A DNA stretch of 64,000 bases, from assembly GCF_026262505.1 (NCBI RefSeq), contig NC_067207.1, positions 5,030,252-5,094,251 of the forward strand. Direction: 5' to 3'. Shown in pieces: positions 1 through 9,788 of the stretch. The number at the start of each line of letters is the position of its first letter. The stretch's first letter is position 1. A program made the translations under genes and the position numbers. Origin of the DNA: Trichomonas vaginalis G3. Taxonomy: Eukaryota; Parabasalia; Trichomonadida; Trichomonadidae. The notes below the pieces were generated by a model. That model ran no database searches, was not told the origin of the DNA, and worked only from the letters and a program-made list of their open reading frames with translations.

Positions 1-325
1 AAGAATCTTTCACCTTGGTTCATATAGTGTCCTGCTTGGTTATAGTAGTCATTTGCTTTGTTATAATAGTTTCCTGCTTGTCTTCCTACATTGTCCATCC
101 ATCCTTGAACTTTTCCTCTTGTTTCAGGATTTGGAATAAGATTTGTTGCATCTCGTGCTACATCCCAACCTTTCTGTACAGTTTGTATAATAGGTTGTGC
201 TTTCTCTTTAAGTATACCTAATGTACTCAAAATCTTCTTTCCAATTCCAAATGCACCTCTGGCTATTGTTCCACTGCGGGTAAAAATCTGGATGCAACTC
301 CTGCTAATGCGCCAAATAAACCCAT
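1..325 (-). pseudogene. MG-start small Maverick protein, partial and frameshifted
   Basis: Left-copy counterpart of the 133-residue protein at 13565-13966. The start codon (complement of 323-325) and the MGLFGAL opening are present, but one G is missing in a G run near 277, shifting the frame after about 16 codons. The 3' end lies outside the window. It is divergently paired with the integrase at 343 across 17 bp. Function unknown; the family shows a glycine-rich hydrophobic N-terminus and a polar, Tyr/Asn/Gln-rich tail. Confidence 0.7.
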
Positions 326-342
326 TTCTTATGGGTTAAAAA

Positions 343-1299
343 ATGACGAATCCAAACAAGGACCCCTATGTTTCTAAAGCGACAAAGAAAGCACTCATGG
401 TAAAATCTTTAGTTTCAACACCAAATGCTTGGTTTATGGATATCTTGGAAAACATTCCGAGAGTTAGAACAGATGGACCACCATACTGGCTAATATTTGT
501 CGGTCAAAACACAAGATACTGTGAAGCCATACCATTATGGTCCAAAAATATTTTAGATGTGAAAACTGCTTTGACAATATTCGTTGACAAATACCATCCA
601 ACAAAACTGACATCTGACTGTGAAAGTTCTTTCAATCAGATGATGTAAAAAACTATCTGCGTTCAAAAAATGTAAACCAATATTTCATTGTCGACCAAAA
701 CCATTCTGCTCTTGGTGTCATTGACGGTTGTATAAAAATGTTAAGAGACTTAAACCAACCACAAGGTGGTGAAGCAAATGAAATGTCATATGACGACAAA
801 TATAGACACTTCTCCATGGCAAAGATGAGACAGGTTTTAAATATTTACAATAGCCGTAAACAAAAAGTTTGGGAAACCACTCCCCCGAAGAAATGAAAAA
901 CAACCCTGACTTAGAGAAAGACTATATATTTAATAATTTAGTCAAAAGAGACAAACAAGAAAGAATGCCGGGCTTCAAACTTCAGAAAGGTGACAAAGTA
1001 AAATAGAAATACCTAAACGCGACCCATATGAAAATACTATTGACTATGACAACAATGGGAACCCGACAGGTACTCACATTCGTGTTCGTAAAAATAGAAG
1101 AAAGTATACAAGAGAATATTATGAAGTTTTAGGCAAACATGGCAAAATGTACACACTGCAAGCAGAAGATAAAACTACTATTGTCAGACCTCGTTTCAAA
1201 CTTGTCAAAGTTCAAGGTGGTATACTTTCAAAGACAGTTCCTAACAAATATAAGACAACTCCTGACGAATATGCTAAAGAAGTTGAAAATGACGACTAA
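343..1299 (+). pseudogene. Maverick integrase, frameshifted copy
   Basis: Broken copy of the integrase that is open at 12588-13547. Compared with that copy, single bases are missing in short homopolymers near 634, 867 and 1000. The first open segment (343-648) still carries the first catalytic Asp (in MDILENIP) and the second (in TSDCESSF). The C-terminal SH3/chromo-like basic segment survives as sequence but in another frame. The 3' end overlaps the convergent fibre gene by 4 bp, as in the right copy. Known role of the family: cut-and-join insertion of element DNA. This copy should be inactive. Confidence 0.85.
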
Positions 1300-2681
1300 G
1301 CATTTCTATACCATGCGTAAACTGTTATGTAAGGTGGCATGTATTCTTTACTTTGTCCCGTTGTTTGCGTATATCCTGAAACGCGATGTGTATGGTTTCC
1401 TCCTCCCTCAGTGTTACTCCAGTAACAATTTATAGCAAACTTAACGTTGTCTTTAACATCATATCCTTTACCTTTTGTCATTGCTGACCAATCCCAATAT
1501 CTATGCTTATGCCAACCTGCTTGAGATGTACTTAAATCTATGTAGTGACTGTGTGCAGGTAAATTTTCACCTGAAATCGTTTTACTTCCACCTGTTTCCT
1601 TTGAAGAGTTTGCACAATACAAAAACCTGTCGACTATTTGAGTCCAAGTTCCAAAACCAAGTACTACTTCTGGTCTGGTAGAGTTCATTGACGTATAAAT
1701 AGAGCCTGTAGGATATAATGTTTGAAGTATTTCAGTCTTTAATGTTTGAAGCTCTGTTTTGTCAGCCTTTTTATCTAACATTGCTGGTAGTTCATATGCT
1801 TCAAAGTTTCTGGCATGATCTTCGATATTCCTGCAACTGTTATCTAAACTGTTTAGTGTATCTTTTACGCTTGTACTCGGATTCTCTAAAGGTGCACTTG
1901 AACCAAGGTCAAAGTTCAGTATTATGTCGTCTGCTCTAACAGTTGTAAAACTTGTATGTGTATGGTTCTTATTTGCTTTCTTCTCTAACTCATCGTTAAC
2001 ATAAGTTTTATCTGCTTTAAGGTCTAAACATCCTGAAACCCATCCTGTATCAGCTTTAGTTTTTAAAATCTTCGATGTCCATTCATGATACCATTCAGCC
2101 CTTTCTATAATTTCTTTATCTTTTTCATCCACATATTCCTTATCTGCTTTCTTCTCTAACTTACTAGCCACATATTCCTTATCCGCTTTCTTTTCAAGGC
2201 TAACGTTTAAGTCTGTTATTTCAGATATAGAATGTATATGAGTCTTTTTAGAATATTCGTTTTCAGCTCTTGTCACTTCACTTGACATTTTATTGTCAAC
2301 ATATGTTTTGTCTGCTAGTTCAGGATGAGTATGTTCTTTTGTTGCATAAGCATTGTTAGCTCTTTCTTCTTCTTTTGCTATTGCATCGTCTACATATTCT
2401 TTGTCAGCTTTGTTGTCAACATCTGCTTTCAAAAGAAGTTCATTTATAGGTTTCTCGTTTAAAGTTCCTTTTGTTGGATTTATACAGACAGTATGGTTCT
2501 TATTGTCTTGAAACAGAAACTCATCTGTCATTGGGTTTAATGTCAGTTTTAAGTTTCCTTCTTTCAATGACTCAGATATCTTAGAATAGTTTGAAAAGTT
2601 TGTTGTATTCTTATTTAGAGCTTGCATAATGAGTTGTCGGTTGTGTTGTATTTCTCTTATGGAAGCAATATCTTTCGACAT
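1296..2681 (-). CDS. phage-type fibre protein (left copy), trimeric coiled-coil plus gp10/tail-collar-like C-terminus
   Basis: 461 residues, open throughout. Residues 1-150 are almost identical to the fibre at 11281-12591. The middle has KADKEYVD-type heptad modules and a segment (EWYHEWTSKILKTKADTG) otherwise seen only in the fibre at 59329-60231. Residues from about 325 form a domain with YPTGSIYTSMNSTRPE, GFGTWTQI, RFLYCANSS, LPAHSHYIDLS and a final MPPYITVYAWYR; this pattern is that of T4 gp10/tail-collar-type C-terminal domains of phage fibres. Inferred role: homotrimeric receptor-binding fibre of a Polinton particle. It is divergent from the gene at 2700 with only 18 bp between. It is the only family-1 left-copy gene that remains fully open. 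The domain call is by eye; host attachment is inference. Confidence 0.75.
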   Translation of the reverse strand: MSKDIASIREIQHNRQLIMQALNKNTTNFSNYSKISESLKEGNLKLTLNPMTDEFLFQDNKNHTVCINPTKGTLNEKPINELLLKADVDNKADKEYVDDAIAKEEERANNAYATKEHTHPELADKTYVDNKMSSEVTRAENEYSKKTHIHSISEITDLNVSLEKKADKEYVASKLEKKADKEYVDEKDKEIIERAEWYHEWTSKILKTKADTGWVSGCLDLKADKTYVNDELEKKANKNHTHTSFTTVRADDIILNFDLGSSAPLENPSTSVKDTLNSLDNSCRNIEDHARNFEAYELPAMLDKKADKTELQTLKTEILQTLYPTGSIYTSMNSTRPEVVLGFGTWTQIVDRFLYCANSSKETGGSKTISGENLPAHSHYIDLSTSQAGWHKHRYWDWSAMTKGKGYDVKDNVKFAINCYWSNTEGGGNHTHRVSGYTQTTGQSKEYMPPYITVYAWYRNA

Positions 2682-2699
2682 TTTTATTCTAGATAAAAT
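2682..2699. promoter_or_regulatory. compact divergent promoter, fibre / DYP-like protein
   Basis: Only 18 bp separate the two start codons, and the spacer is a near-palindrome centred on CTAG (TTTTATTCTAGATAAAAT). Each gene sees a T-run then an A-rich stretch directly before ATG. The same arrangement recurs at 11263-11280. Promoter activity is inferred from position and recurrence. Confidence 0.5.
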
Positions 2700-3542
2700 A
2701 TGCTTTCAATAGAAAAAGAAAATTCAAGAGTTGCTACAACTAAACCATTAGATGAACTTTTTACTAATGTCGGTCAAAAGTTTGAGACAGAGACCGTAAA
2801 GCATGAAGGCTATCGTTTTGACTACCCATTAAGATGGTTAAGAGACCCATCTGTCACAAAAGCTATTGGCTTTCGTAGAATGAAGTTCATTTCAGAAGCC
2901 ATACATGGTTTCCCATTTACGGTCGGTTTTGAAGTTCGATATATAACAAAGAAAAACGTATGTATGAGAAATTTGAACAGGGAAAACTTTTACAAGTTAG
3001 TTTGCTTAAATTTAGAAACAACTCTTCAAGCTTTTCAAGAAAAAATAAACGATATCTATATCGAATATGCAAACCAGTATAACATTGACGAAGGAGAATA
3101 CCATCTCGATATTATTTATGACAGGAAAAATGCAACTGTTAAAATCAATAAAATAGAAGACCTTGGAGAAAACGTTTATATTTCTACAAAATAAACAACT
3201 TGGCATGGTATAGATTTATGAGGATGTTAAATCAGCCTGCAGCATATCCAGTACACCCGGACTTTTATGAAGTCGAAAACCCTAATGGAACATATGAAAA
3301 TATTTTCGACCAAGATGCTATTATTGTTCATGCTTCATTTTCTGGCGCCAAAACTCTTTCTTATGCTTGGCAAATGACTTTTACGAAAAACCTACAAAGT
3401 TATACGAACCACCAAGTGGAAGTATTTCAGACTTTCAAGTATGGTTTACTACAGATGGAAGAAAAAGAATAATTCCATTATACCATGCGTTTTACTTAGA
3501 ACTTAGTTTCATATACAACTACTATCGAACGGTAAAAATATA
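2700..3542 (+). pseudogene. conserved Maverick protein of unknown function (DYPLRWL family), frameshifted
   Basis: Same family as 10415-11262 and 17038-17895. The N-terminus is open for 164 codons (VATTKPLDELF, YRFDYPLRWL, KAIGFRRMKF), then the reading frame passes to 3200-3472 (RFMRMLNQ, DFYEVENPNGTYENI) and again to a final segment ending at 3542. The intact ancestor would be near 280 residues, aromatic-rich with predicted beta character and no membrane segment. It lies back to back with the fibre gene and convergent with the gene at 3548. A structural or fibre-accessory role is possible but not shown; no known domain recognised. Confidence 0.65.
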
Positions 3543-3547
3543 ATTTT

Positions 3548-3789
3548 TTAATACGGTTGAGGTGTTGGATTTGGTTGCCAACTAGACTGTGGTGCAGGTT
3601 CAGGCTGTTGTATAACAGGAGCTTGTTCTTCTGGTTCAGGGTCTTTAGGTATAATACCAACAAACTGACCTACTCTTTTACCAATATTTTGACTCCGTTC
3701 CAAATTCCTTTTCCGACAGATTTTATTCCATTCCATATACCTCTTCCAACTCTTCTGAAGAAGTTTCCAATACTACTGAAGAAACCCAT
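3548..3789 (-). pseudogene. MGFFSS small amphipathic protein, frameshifted
   Basis: Mirror copy of 10169-10410. It opens MGFFSSIGNFF followed by repeats of GIWNGIKSVGKGIWNG-type residues, then the frame breaks at an AAAA run; the Pro/Gln-rich tail (PEPEEQAPVIQQPEP) lies in the next frame. The break is at the same base in both copies, so it either predates the duplication or is tolerated. See the right copy for the interpretation as an amphipathic, possibly N-myristoylated membrane-active peptide. Confidence 0.6.
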
Positions 3790-3807
3790 TTTACTATATG
3801 TAAAAAT

Positions 3808-4170
3808 CTAATGTCCACCTAGTCTCTTACGTTTCCTGTTGAGTTCCATAGCATTCTTTAACTGAAGCTCATACATTCTGTTTCTCCTCTGGTAGAAAAC
3901 ATATTCTGGGTCAACTTCTGTGTTCGCGTCATCTGCATAAAGTTGTTTATATCCCACTTCAGGGTTTGTATAAAACTCTTTCCATCTCATATTTGCATAT
4001 CATGGTGGCAAACCTAACGCAGCGTCATTTGACATGGCAGTTTGCATTTGTACATCTGTTGGCACTTGACCATAGTTTGCCATTGCAGTTTGTATTCTAA
4101 CTTCATTTGGAATATTCTCTGGGTTTGGTTGTCCAGGTTGCTGTGCATTCGCTAAGTTCTGTGCGTCCAT
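3808..4170 (-). pseudogene. 120-residue Maverick protein, nonsense mutation
   Basis: Mirror copy of 9789-10151. A TGG (Trp, in LPPWYANMRW) of the right copy is TGA here (complement near 4001), truncating the protein at about residue 55. The rest (RWKEFYTNPEVGYKQLYADDAN, ending NRKRKRLGGH) is preserved, so the change looks recent. No known domain; the basic C-terminus could contact DNA. Confidence 0.7.
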
Positions 4171-4193
4171 TTAATATTAGATAAAAATATCTC

Positions 4194-4324
4194 TTACGAG
4201 TACATATGCTGAACATTTGCAGGCATTGGTTCATCTTCATATTCTCTGTATTTTCTGCCACGTCAAATAAATAAATGACACAATGGAAAAAACCTAAAAC
4301 AAGTAGTCCTATTTCAAACCACAT
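4194..4324 (-). pseudogene. short single-pass membrane protein, frameshifted
   Basis: Mirror copy of the 43-residue gene at 9634-9765. The hydrophobic segment (IGLLVLGFFHCVIYLF) is kept, but one C is missing after the DVAE codons, moving the tail out of frame. The start overlaps the end of the methyltransferase gene, as in the right copy. Confidence 0.55.
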
Positions 4325-5124
4325 TTACTTACTAATAAAATTTCTTTGTTATGACACTTTCTCCGGTTTATAGGACCTCTCTCATATTCTATCTTGTCAT
4401 ATATAAACTCATAGTCATGTATGTCCTCTAACCATCTCATAACAGTTTCCAAACCACTTTTATCGGATGTAAAGTAAAAGCATGGATGGTTATGTAAAAC
4501 GTCTAAAGTTTCTAAAGAGTCTCTCAAAGTCCAGTCTACTTGGTATTGAAAATCCCATGTGTTATAGAACGGCGGGTCCACTATAAAGAAAACATTTTCT
4601 TTGTCTTTTATTTTTCATACAACTCTGTCCAATGACATCTCACAAACTCTATACCCTCAATATATTTTTCTATGTCCTCTTTGAAAACATTTGTATAGTT
4701 AAGATATAAAACTTTTGACATAAGTGTTTCAATGTCATGAACTCTTATAGAACCACTATATAATAGTCTAGCAGATATACTATCCCAGTCTATATATTCT
4801 GCTTTTTTCAAACCTCTCTCACAATATTTTTGTTATCTAATGGTATACGTTCCATCTTACCTATAGGTATCTTTTCTTTTAACTCTTTCAATATATTGTT
4901 TGTATCTGGTATATGTTTGAGACGGTCCATATAGTTGTCGAAGTCATTGCATATAATCTTTGAGTCTGGGAATATTGTATGACATAATGGGATATATAGA
5001 AACTTCCACCGAACAAATCTACAAATGTTAGACCATTCGGTAGTTTCTTAAGTTCTCTCAATATAATATCTTTACATCTACTCTTATTTCCAAAGAACGG
5101 TAACGGTGGTTTTGTAAAATTCAT
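4309..5124 (-). pseudogene. Dam-like N6-adenine DNA methyltransferase, broken
   Basis: Mirror copy of the open gene at 8831-9649. The start (complement of 5122-5124) and the motifs PPLPFFGNKS, FVDLFGGSFYISH and DPPFYNTWDF are recognisable, but frame changes near 4990, 4810 and 4610 split it into several open pieces. Indels sit mainly in short A/T runs. Such enzymes (D12 class) transfer a methyl group from SAM to adenine N6; this copy cannot make a whole enzyme. Confidence 0.8.
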
Positions 5125-5340
5125 TATATATATATAATAAAAATGTTTTTCCTGAAAAGTGACAGAAAAGTGACAAAACATGAAAACATATATAATTTGT
5201 GAAAAGTGACACATTATATAATGTTTTCGACCCAGAAGAAGGCTTCTTCCCAGAAGCAATGGAGGAAGAAGAAGAGTCCTCCGAATTCACACCAGAAGAC
5301 TAACAATTTTCCGAATAAAAACTTCATTTATACTAAACAT

Positions 5341-5384
5341 CTTCGGGGCTAGAGGGCACGAAGTGCCTGGAAGCCCCACTACCT
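5341..5384 (-). repeat. Maverick terminal inverted repeat, left copy
   Basis: On the minus strand it starts agtggggcttcc and holds a hairpin (GGCAC, loop TTC, GTGCC; plus-strand 5355-5367) then ctagcccc. It is the mirror image of 8634-8680, with a different hairpin sequence but the same stem geometry. Confidence 0.75.
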
Positions 5385-5390
5385 TTTTTT

Positions 5391-7540
5391 TAAATATTGA
5401 AAGAAAGAGAATTTCATAAAACAATGAAAAATATGGAAAGAAAGAGAATTTTATTAAACATTGATAAATATATATATATAAAAGAATGTAATAAAACATT
5501 GATAAATATAAAAAGAAAGAGAATGCTATCAAACAATGATAAATATTGAAAGAAAGAGAATTTCATAAAACAATGATAAATATGAAGAGAAAGAGAATTT
5601 CATAAAACAATGATAAATATAAAAAGAAAAATAATAATATAAAATAATGATAAATATGAAAAGAAAGAGAACTTGATAAAATAATGAGATATATGATAAG
5701 AAAGAGAATAAGTTTCATGTTAACATCAGCACCATGCTCAACTAAGAATTGGACAATTTCTATTGAATTAGCTTTGATGGCAATACTAAGAGGGCATTCA
5801 TTAATATCAAGAGAATTTCATAAAACAATGATAAATATAAAAAGAAAAATAATAATATAAAATAATGATAAATATGAAAAGAAAGAGAATGTAATAAAAC
5901 ATTGATAAATATTGAAAGAAAGAGAATAAGTTTCATGTTAACATCAGCACCATGCTCAACTAAGAATTGGATAATTTCTATTGAATTAGCTTTGATGGCA
6001 ATACTAAGAGGGCACTCATTAATATCAAGAGAATTTCATAAAACAATGATAAATATGAAAAGAAAGAGAATTTTATAAAACATTGATAAATATGAAAAGA
6101 AAGAGAATTCCGTAAAACAATGATAAATAGGAAAAGAAAGAGAATGCTAAAAAACAATGTTTAATATGAAAAGAAAGAGAATGTAATAAAACATTGATAA
6201 ATATGGAAAGAAAGAGAATTTTATAAAACATTGATAAATATATATATATAAAAGAATGTAATAAAACATTGATAAATATAAAAAGAAAGAGAATGTAATA
6301 AAACATTGATAAATATGGAAAGAAAGAGAATTTTATAAAACATTGATAAATATATATATATAAAAGAATGTAATAAAACATTGATAAATATAAAAAGAAA
6401 GAGAATGCTATCAAACAATGATAAATATTGAAAGAAAGAGAATTTCATAAAACAATGATAAATATGAAGAGAAAGAGAATTTCATAAAACAATGATAAAT
6501 ATAAAAAGAAAAATAATAATATAAAATAATGATAAATATGAAAAGAAAGAGAACTTGATAAAACAATGAGATATATGATAAGAAAGAGAATAAGTTTCAT
6601 GTTAACATCAGCACCATGCTCAACTAAGAATTGGACAATTTCTATTGAATTAGCTTTGATGGCAATACTAAGAGGGCATTCATTAATATCAAGAGAATTT
6701 CATAAAATAATGATAAATATGAAAAGAAAGAGAATTTGATAAAATAATGAGATATATGATAAGAAAGAGGATAAGTTTCATGTTAACATCAGCACCATGC
6801 TCAACTAAGAATTGGATAATTTCTATTGAATCAGCTTTGATGGCAATACTAAGAGGGCATTCATTAATATCAAGAGAATTTCATAAAATAATGATAAATA
6901 TGAAAAGAAAGAGAACTTGATAAAACAATGAGATATATGATAAGAAAGAGAATAAGTTTCATGTTAACATCAGCACCATGCTCAACTAAGAATTGGACAA
7001 TTTCTATTGAATTAGCTTTGATGGCAATACTAAGAGGGCATTCATTAATATCAAGAGAATTTCATAAAATAATGATAAATATGAAAAGAAAGAGAATTTG
7101 ATAAAATAATGAGATATATGATAAGAAAGAGAATAAGTTTCATGTTAACATCAGCACCATGCTCAACTAAGAATTGGATAATTTCTATTGAATCAGCTTT
7201 GATGGCAATACTAAGAGGGCATTCATTAATATCAAGAGAATTTCATAAAACAATGATAAATATGAAAAGAAAGAGAATTTGATAAAATAATGAGATATAT
7301 GATAAGAAAGAGAATAAGTTTCATGTTAACATCAGCACCATGCTCAACTAAGAATTGGATAATTTCTATTGAATTAGCTTTGATGGCAATACTAAGAGGG
7401 CATTCATTAATATCAAGAGAATTTCATAAAACAATGATAAATATGAAAAGAAAGAGAATTTTATAAAACATTGATAAATATGAAAAGAAAGAGAATTTTA
7501 TAAAACATTGATAAATATGAAAAGAAAGAGAATATAATTT
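5391..7540. repeat. satellite of ankyrin units and AT-rich ~37-bp units
   Basis: Two units alternate. One is about 37 bp (core aatgataaatatgaaaagaa). The other is about 112 bp and, on the minus strand, encodes one ankyrin repeat (LDINECPLSIAIKANS, then IVQFLVEHGADVNMK). I count seven ankyrin units, starting near 5711, 5930, 6591, 6774, 6955, 7135 and 7316. The last five are spaced about 181 bp apart, a higher-order repeat. They are nearly identical, with a few shared variants such as gacaatt/gataatt. The array is downstream of, and in the orientation of, the ankyrin gene at 7500-8385, which appears to be its source. Confidence 0.85.
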
Positions 7541-8385
7541 TTGTTGATTTTTCCTCCATTAGAGAGTAAATAAGACGCAACATCATAATTTCCGAAATGC
7601 ATACTTTCTGCTATTGAATCAAAAGTTTGTCCAAAATTAGATTTAAGATACTCGGCAATTTCATAGTTTCGATAATCCAATGCTGTATTAATCATGTTAT
7701 CAAATGATTTACCATCTTCTATCATTTGCATAAAAATGTTATTATTTCCGCCTTGAACAGCATATTCTTCGGAGTGTTTAGTGTATTTAGCTCCTAAATT
7801 TTTCAAGTAATTGAAACACAATTCTGATCCATATTTAATTGCACAATCAAGTGATGTGATTTGATAATCTATTTTCTTAATAATATCAAGATTTGGGAAT
7901 TTACTCTTAAGATCATTAACTTTATCCCATGCAATATAGTATAAAGGAGATTCTGTTGAATACAAATTCAAAATTTCTTCTTCTTTCATTTCAGGTTCAA
8001 AGTTTTCAAAATCGAAACCTTTATAATATAATAATGTTGCTAATCTCTCATTTTCAGGTTTGATGATGCATGAAAATTCGTTTAATATCTTTTTGTAAAG
8101 TTCTGTGAATAATTTAATATTTTTAACACGAATTTTTGAAATAACATCAATCAAATAAAGTGCCATTTGGAGAGTTATTTTGTAAGTTGTTATTAATTCG
8201 ATAATTTGTGAAGATATTTGTAAAATATTATTGGGATTAACCACCCAAATGATTTTGGTTGCTTGATCTGGGTACTCGAATACTTTAATTGGTTTAAGGT
8301 CACTGTAAATGCACCAATTTTCATTTTTTGGCTGCTCTGAACTTGACATGCTTTGTAAAAATTTTGGTTGTGTCACTTTTGGCAT
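7500..8385 (-). pseudogene. ankyrin-repeat (DUF3447-type) protein, C-terminus lost in satellite
   Basis: 295 codons are open from the start at 8385. Residues 1-150 are a helical N-terminal region of the kind seen in trichomonad ankyrin proteins (IIELITTYKITLQMALYLID, then FSCIIKPENERLATLLYYKGFDFEN). The remainder has degenerate ankyrin features (ITSLDCAIKYGSELCFNYLKNLG, AEYLKSNFG, DVASYLLSNGG). The frame then enters the ~37-bp repeat and stops. A typical member would continue with many more ankyrin repeats; here these are scattered as satellite units downstream. Trichomonas carries hundreds of such proteins, role mostly unknown. Gene decay by repeat expansion is inferred. Confidence 0.75.
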
Positions 8386-8633
8386 AAATTATGTGATCTC
8401 ACGCACAAAATGTGGTCTTAGCCTACTCTTTATGGTTTTAGGATAGATATCTGATGTAGATATATAATCGGCTTTAATAGTAAAGGAGAGTTTCTAGTTT
8501 TATATCATAAAGGTATTCAAAAAAAAAGTATAATCCTTTTATGCAATTTCAACGGTTCTATAGAAAATGAAAAAAAAGAGAACGCAAAAAAATTGCAACT
8601 TTTTTTAGGAACAAAAAGAATATAAAAAAAGGT
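8386..8633. other. ankyrin gene upstream region, no gene seen
   Basis: About 250 bp, A/T-rich, holding the presumed ankyrin promoter and a run of A and T tracts up to the Maverick terminal repeat. I see no open frame or clear initiator. Confidence 0.5.
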
Positions 8634-8680
8634 AGTGGGGCTTCCAGGCGCGTTGCGCCCTCTAGCCCTGAAGATGTTTA
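8634..8680 (+). repeat. Maverick terminal inverted repeat, left end of right copy
   Basis: It begins agtggggcttcc, then a hairpin GGCGC-GTT-GCGCC (8647-8659), then tctagccc. An A-run plus ggt directly precedes it, as in the mirrored left copy. Confidence 0.75.
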
Positions 8681-8830
8681 GTATAAATGAAGTTTTTATT
8701 CGGAAAATTGTTAGTCTTCTGGGTCGAAAACATTATATAATGTGTCACTTTTCACAAATTATATATGTTTTCATGTTTTGTCACTTTTCTGTCACTTTTC
8801 AGGAAAAAACATTTTTATTATTATATATAA

Positions 8831-9649
8831 ATGAATTTTACAAAACCACCGTTACCGTTCTTTGGAAATAAGAGTAAATGTAAAGATATTATATTGAGAG
8901 AACTTAAGAAACTACCGAATGGTCTAACATTTGTAGATTTGTTCGGTGGAAGTTTCTATATATCCCATTTATGTCATACAATATTCCCAGACTCAACGAT
9001 TATATGCAATGACTTCGACAACTATATGGACCGTCTCAAACATATACCAGATACAAACAATATATTGAAAGAGTTAAAAGAAAAGATACCTATAGGTAAG
9101 ATGGAACGTATACCATTAGATAACAAAAATATTGTGAGAGAGGTTTTGAAAAAAGCAGAATATATAGACTGGGATAGTATATCTGCTAGACTATTATATA
9201 GTGGTTCTATAAGAGTTCATGACATTGAAACACTTATGTCAAAAGTTTTATATCTTAACTATACAAATGTTTTCAAAGAGGACATAGAAAAATATATTGA
9301 GGGTATAGAGTTTGTGAGATGTCATTGGACAGAGTTGTATGAAAAATATAAAGACAAGGAAAATGTTTTCTTTATAGTGGACCCGCCGTTCTATAACACA
9401 TGGGATTTTCAATACCAAGTAGACTGGACTTTGAGAGACTCTTTAGAAACTTTAGACGTTTTACATAACCATCCATGCTTTTACTTTACATCCGATAAAA
9501 GTGGTTTGGAAACTGTTATGAGATGGTTAGAGGACATACATGACTATGAGTTTATATATGACAAGATAGAATATGAGAGAGGTCCTATAAACCGGAGAAA
9601 GTGTCATAACAAAGAAATTTTATTAGTAAGTAAATGTGGTTTGAAATAG
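8831..9649 (+). CDS. Dam-like (D12 class) N6-adenine DNA methyltransferase
   Basis: 272 residues, intact, the usual length for D12-class adenine methyltransferases. Motifs in order: PPLPFFGNKSKCK near residues 6-18 (the P-F-x-G-x-K SAM-binding opening), FVDLFGGSFYISH near 34-46 (motif I, D-x-F-x-G-x-x), and VDPPFYNT near 181-188 (catalytic DPPF/Y). It should methylate adenine N6 in DNA using SAM. N6-methyladenine has been reported in Trichomonas DNA. The start follows an AT-rich leader (tattattatatataaATG) 190 bp inside the terminal repeat. A 43-codon gene overlaps its 3' end. The natural target sequence cannot be read from the protein. Possible roles: marking element DNA, or changing host chromatin. 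Confidence 0.88.
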   Translation: MNFTKPPLPFFGNKSKCKDIILRELKKLPNGLTFVDLFGGSFYISHLCHTIFPDSTIICNDFDNYMDRLKHIPDTNNILKELKEKIPIGKMERIPLDNKNIVREVLKKAEYIDWDSISARLLYSGSIRVHDIETLMSKVLYLNYTNVFKEDIEKYIEGIEFVRCHWTELYEKYKDKENVFFIVDPPFYNTWDFQYQVDWTLRDSLETLDVLHNHPCFYFTSDKSGLETVMRWLEDIHDYEFIYDKIEYERGPINRRKCHNKEILLVSKCGLK

Positions 9650-9765
9650 GACTACTTGTTTTAGGTTTTTTCCATTGTGTCATTTATTTATTTGACGTGG
9701 CAGAAAAGTACAGAGAATATGAAGATGAACCAATGCCTGCAAATGTTCAGCATATGTACTCGTAA
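9634..9765 (+). CDS. short single-pass membrane protein (43 aa)
   Basis: It overlaps the last 16 bp of the methyltransferase gene in another frame. It reads MWFEIGLLVLGFFHCVIYLF, then a charged tail with KYREYEDEP and MPANVQHMYS at the end. One transmembrane helix is at residues 4-20 with no cleavable signal. The left copy keeps the same overlap but has lost one base, so the frame is supported by only one intact example. It could be a virion membrane or host-membrane protein; function unknown. Confidence 0.55.
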   Translation: MWFEIGLLVLGFFHCVIYLFDVAEKYREYEDEPMPANVQHMYS

Positions 9766-9788
9766 GAGATATTTTTATCTAATATTAA

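Larger units (their letters stand above)
1..5384 (-). mobile_element. Maverick/Polinton family 1, left copy (partial)
   Basis: This stretch is an inverted near-duplicate of 8634-13960: gene order, strands and most bases match in mirror image. It ends on the right in a terminal repeat reading gtggggcttcc on the minus strand. The left side runs off the window. Nearly every gene carries one-base deletions or a nonsense change relative to the right copy, so the copy looks dead. It faces the right copy across about 3.2 kb of host ankyrin and satellite DNA. Assignment rests on the integrase and the shared terminal repeat. Confidence 0.85.

Noticed and set aside
5287-6448. Open frames rich in Phe/Tyr/Ile on the minus strand
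   Set aside because: They are translations of the AT-rich ~37-bp repeat with no conserved start or leader.
5391-7540. Regular repeats resembling a CRISPR array
   Set aside because: Units are diverged, no unique spacers, the longer unit encodes an ankyrin repeat, and the DNA is eukaryotic.
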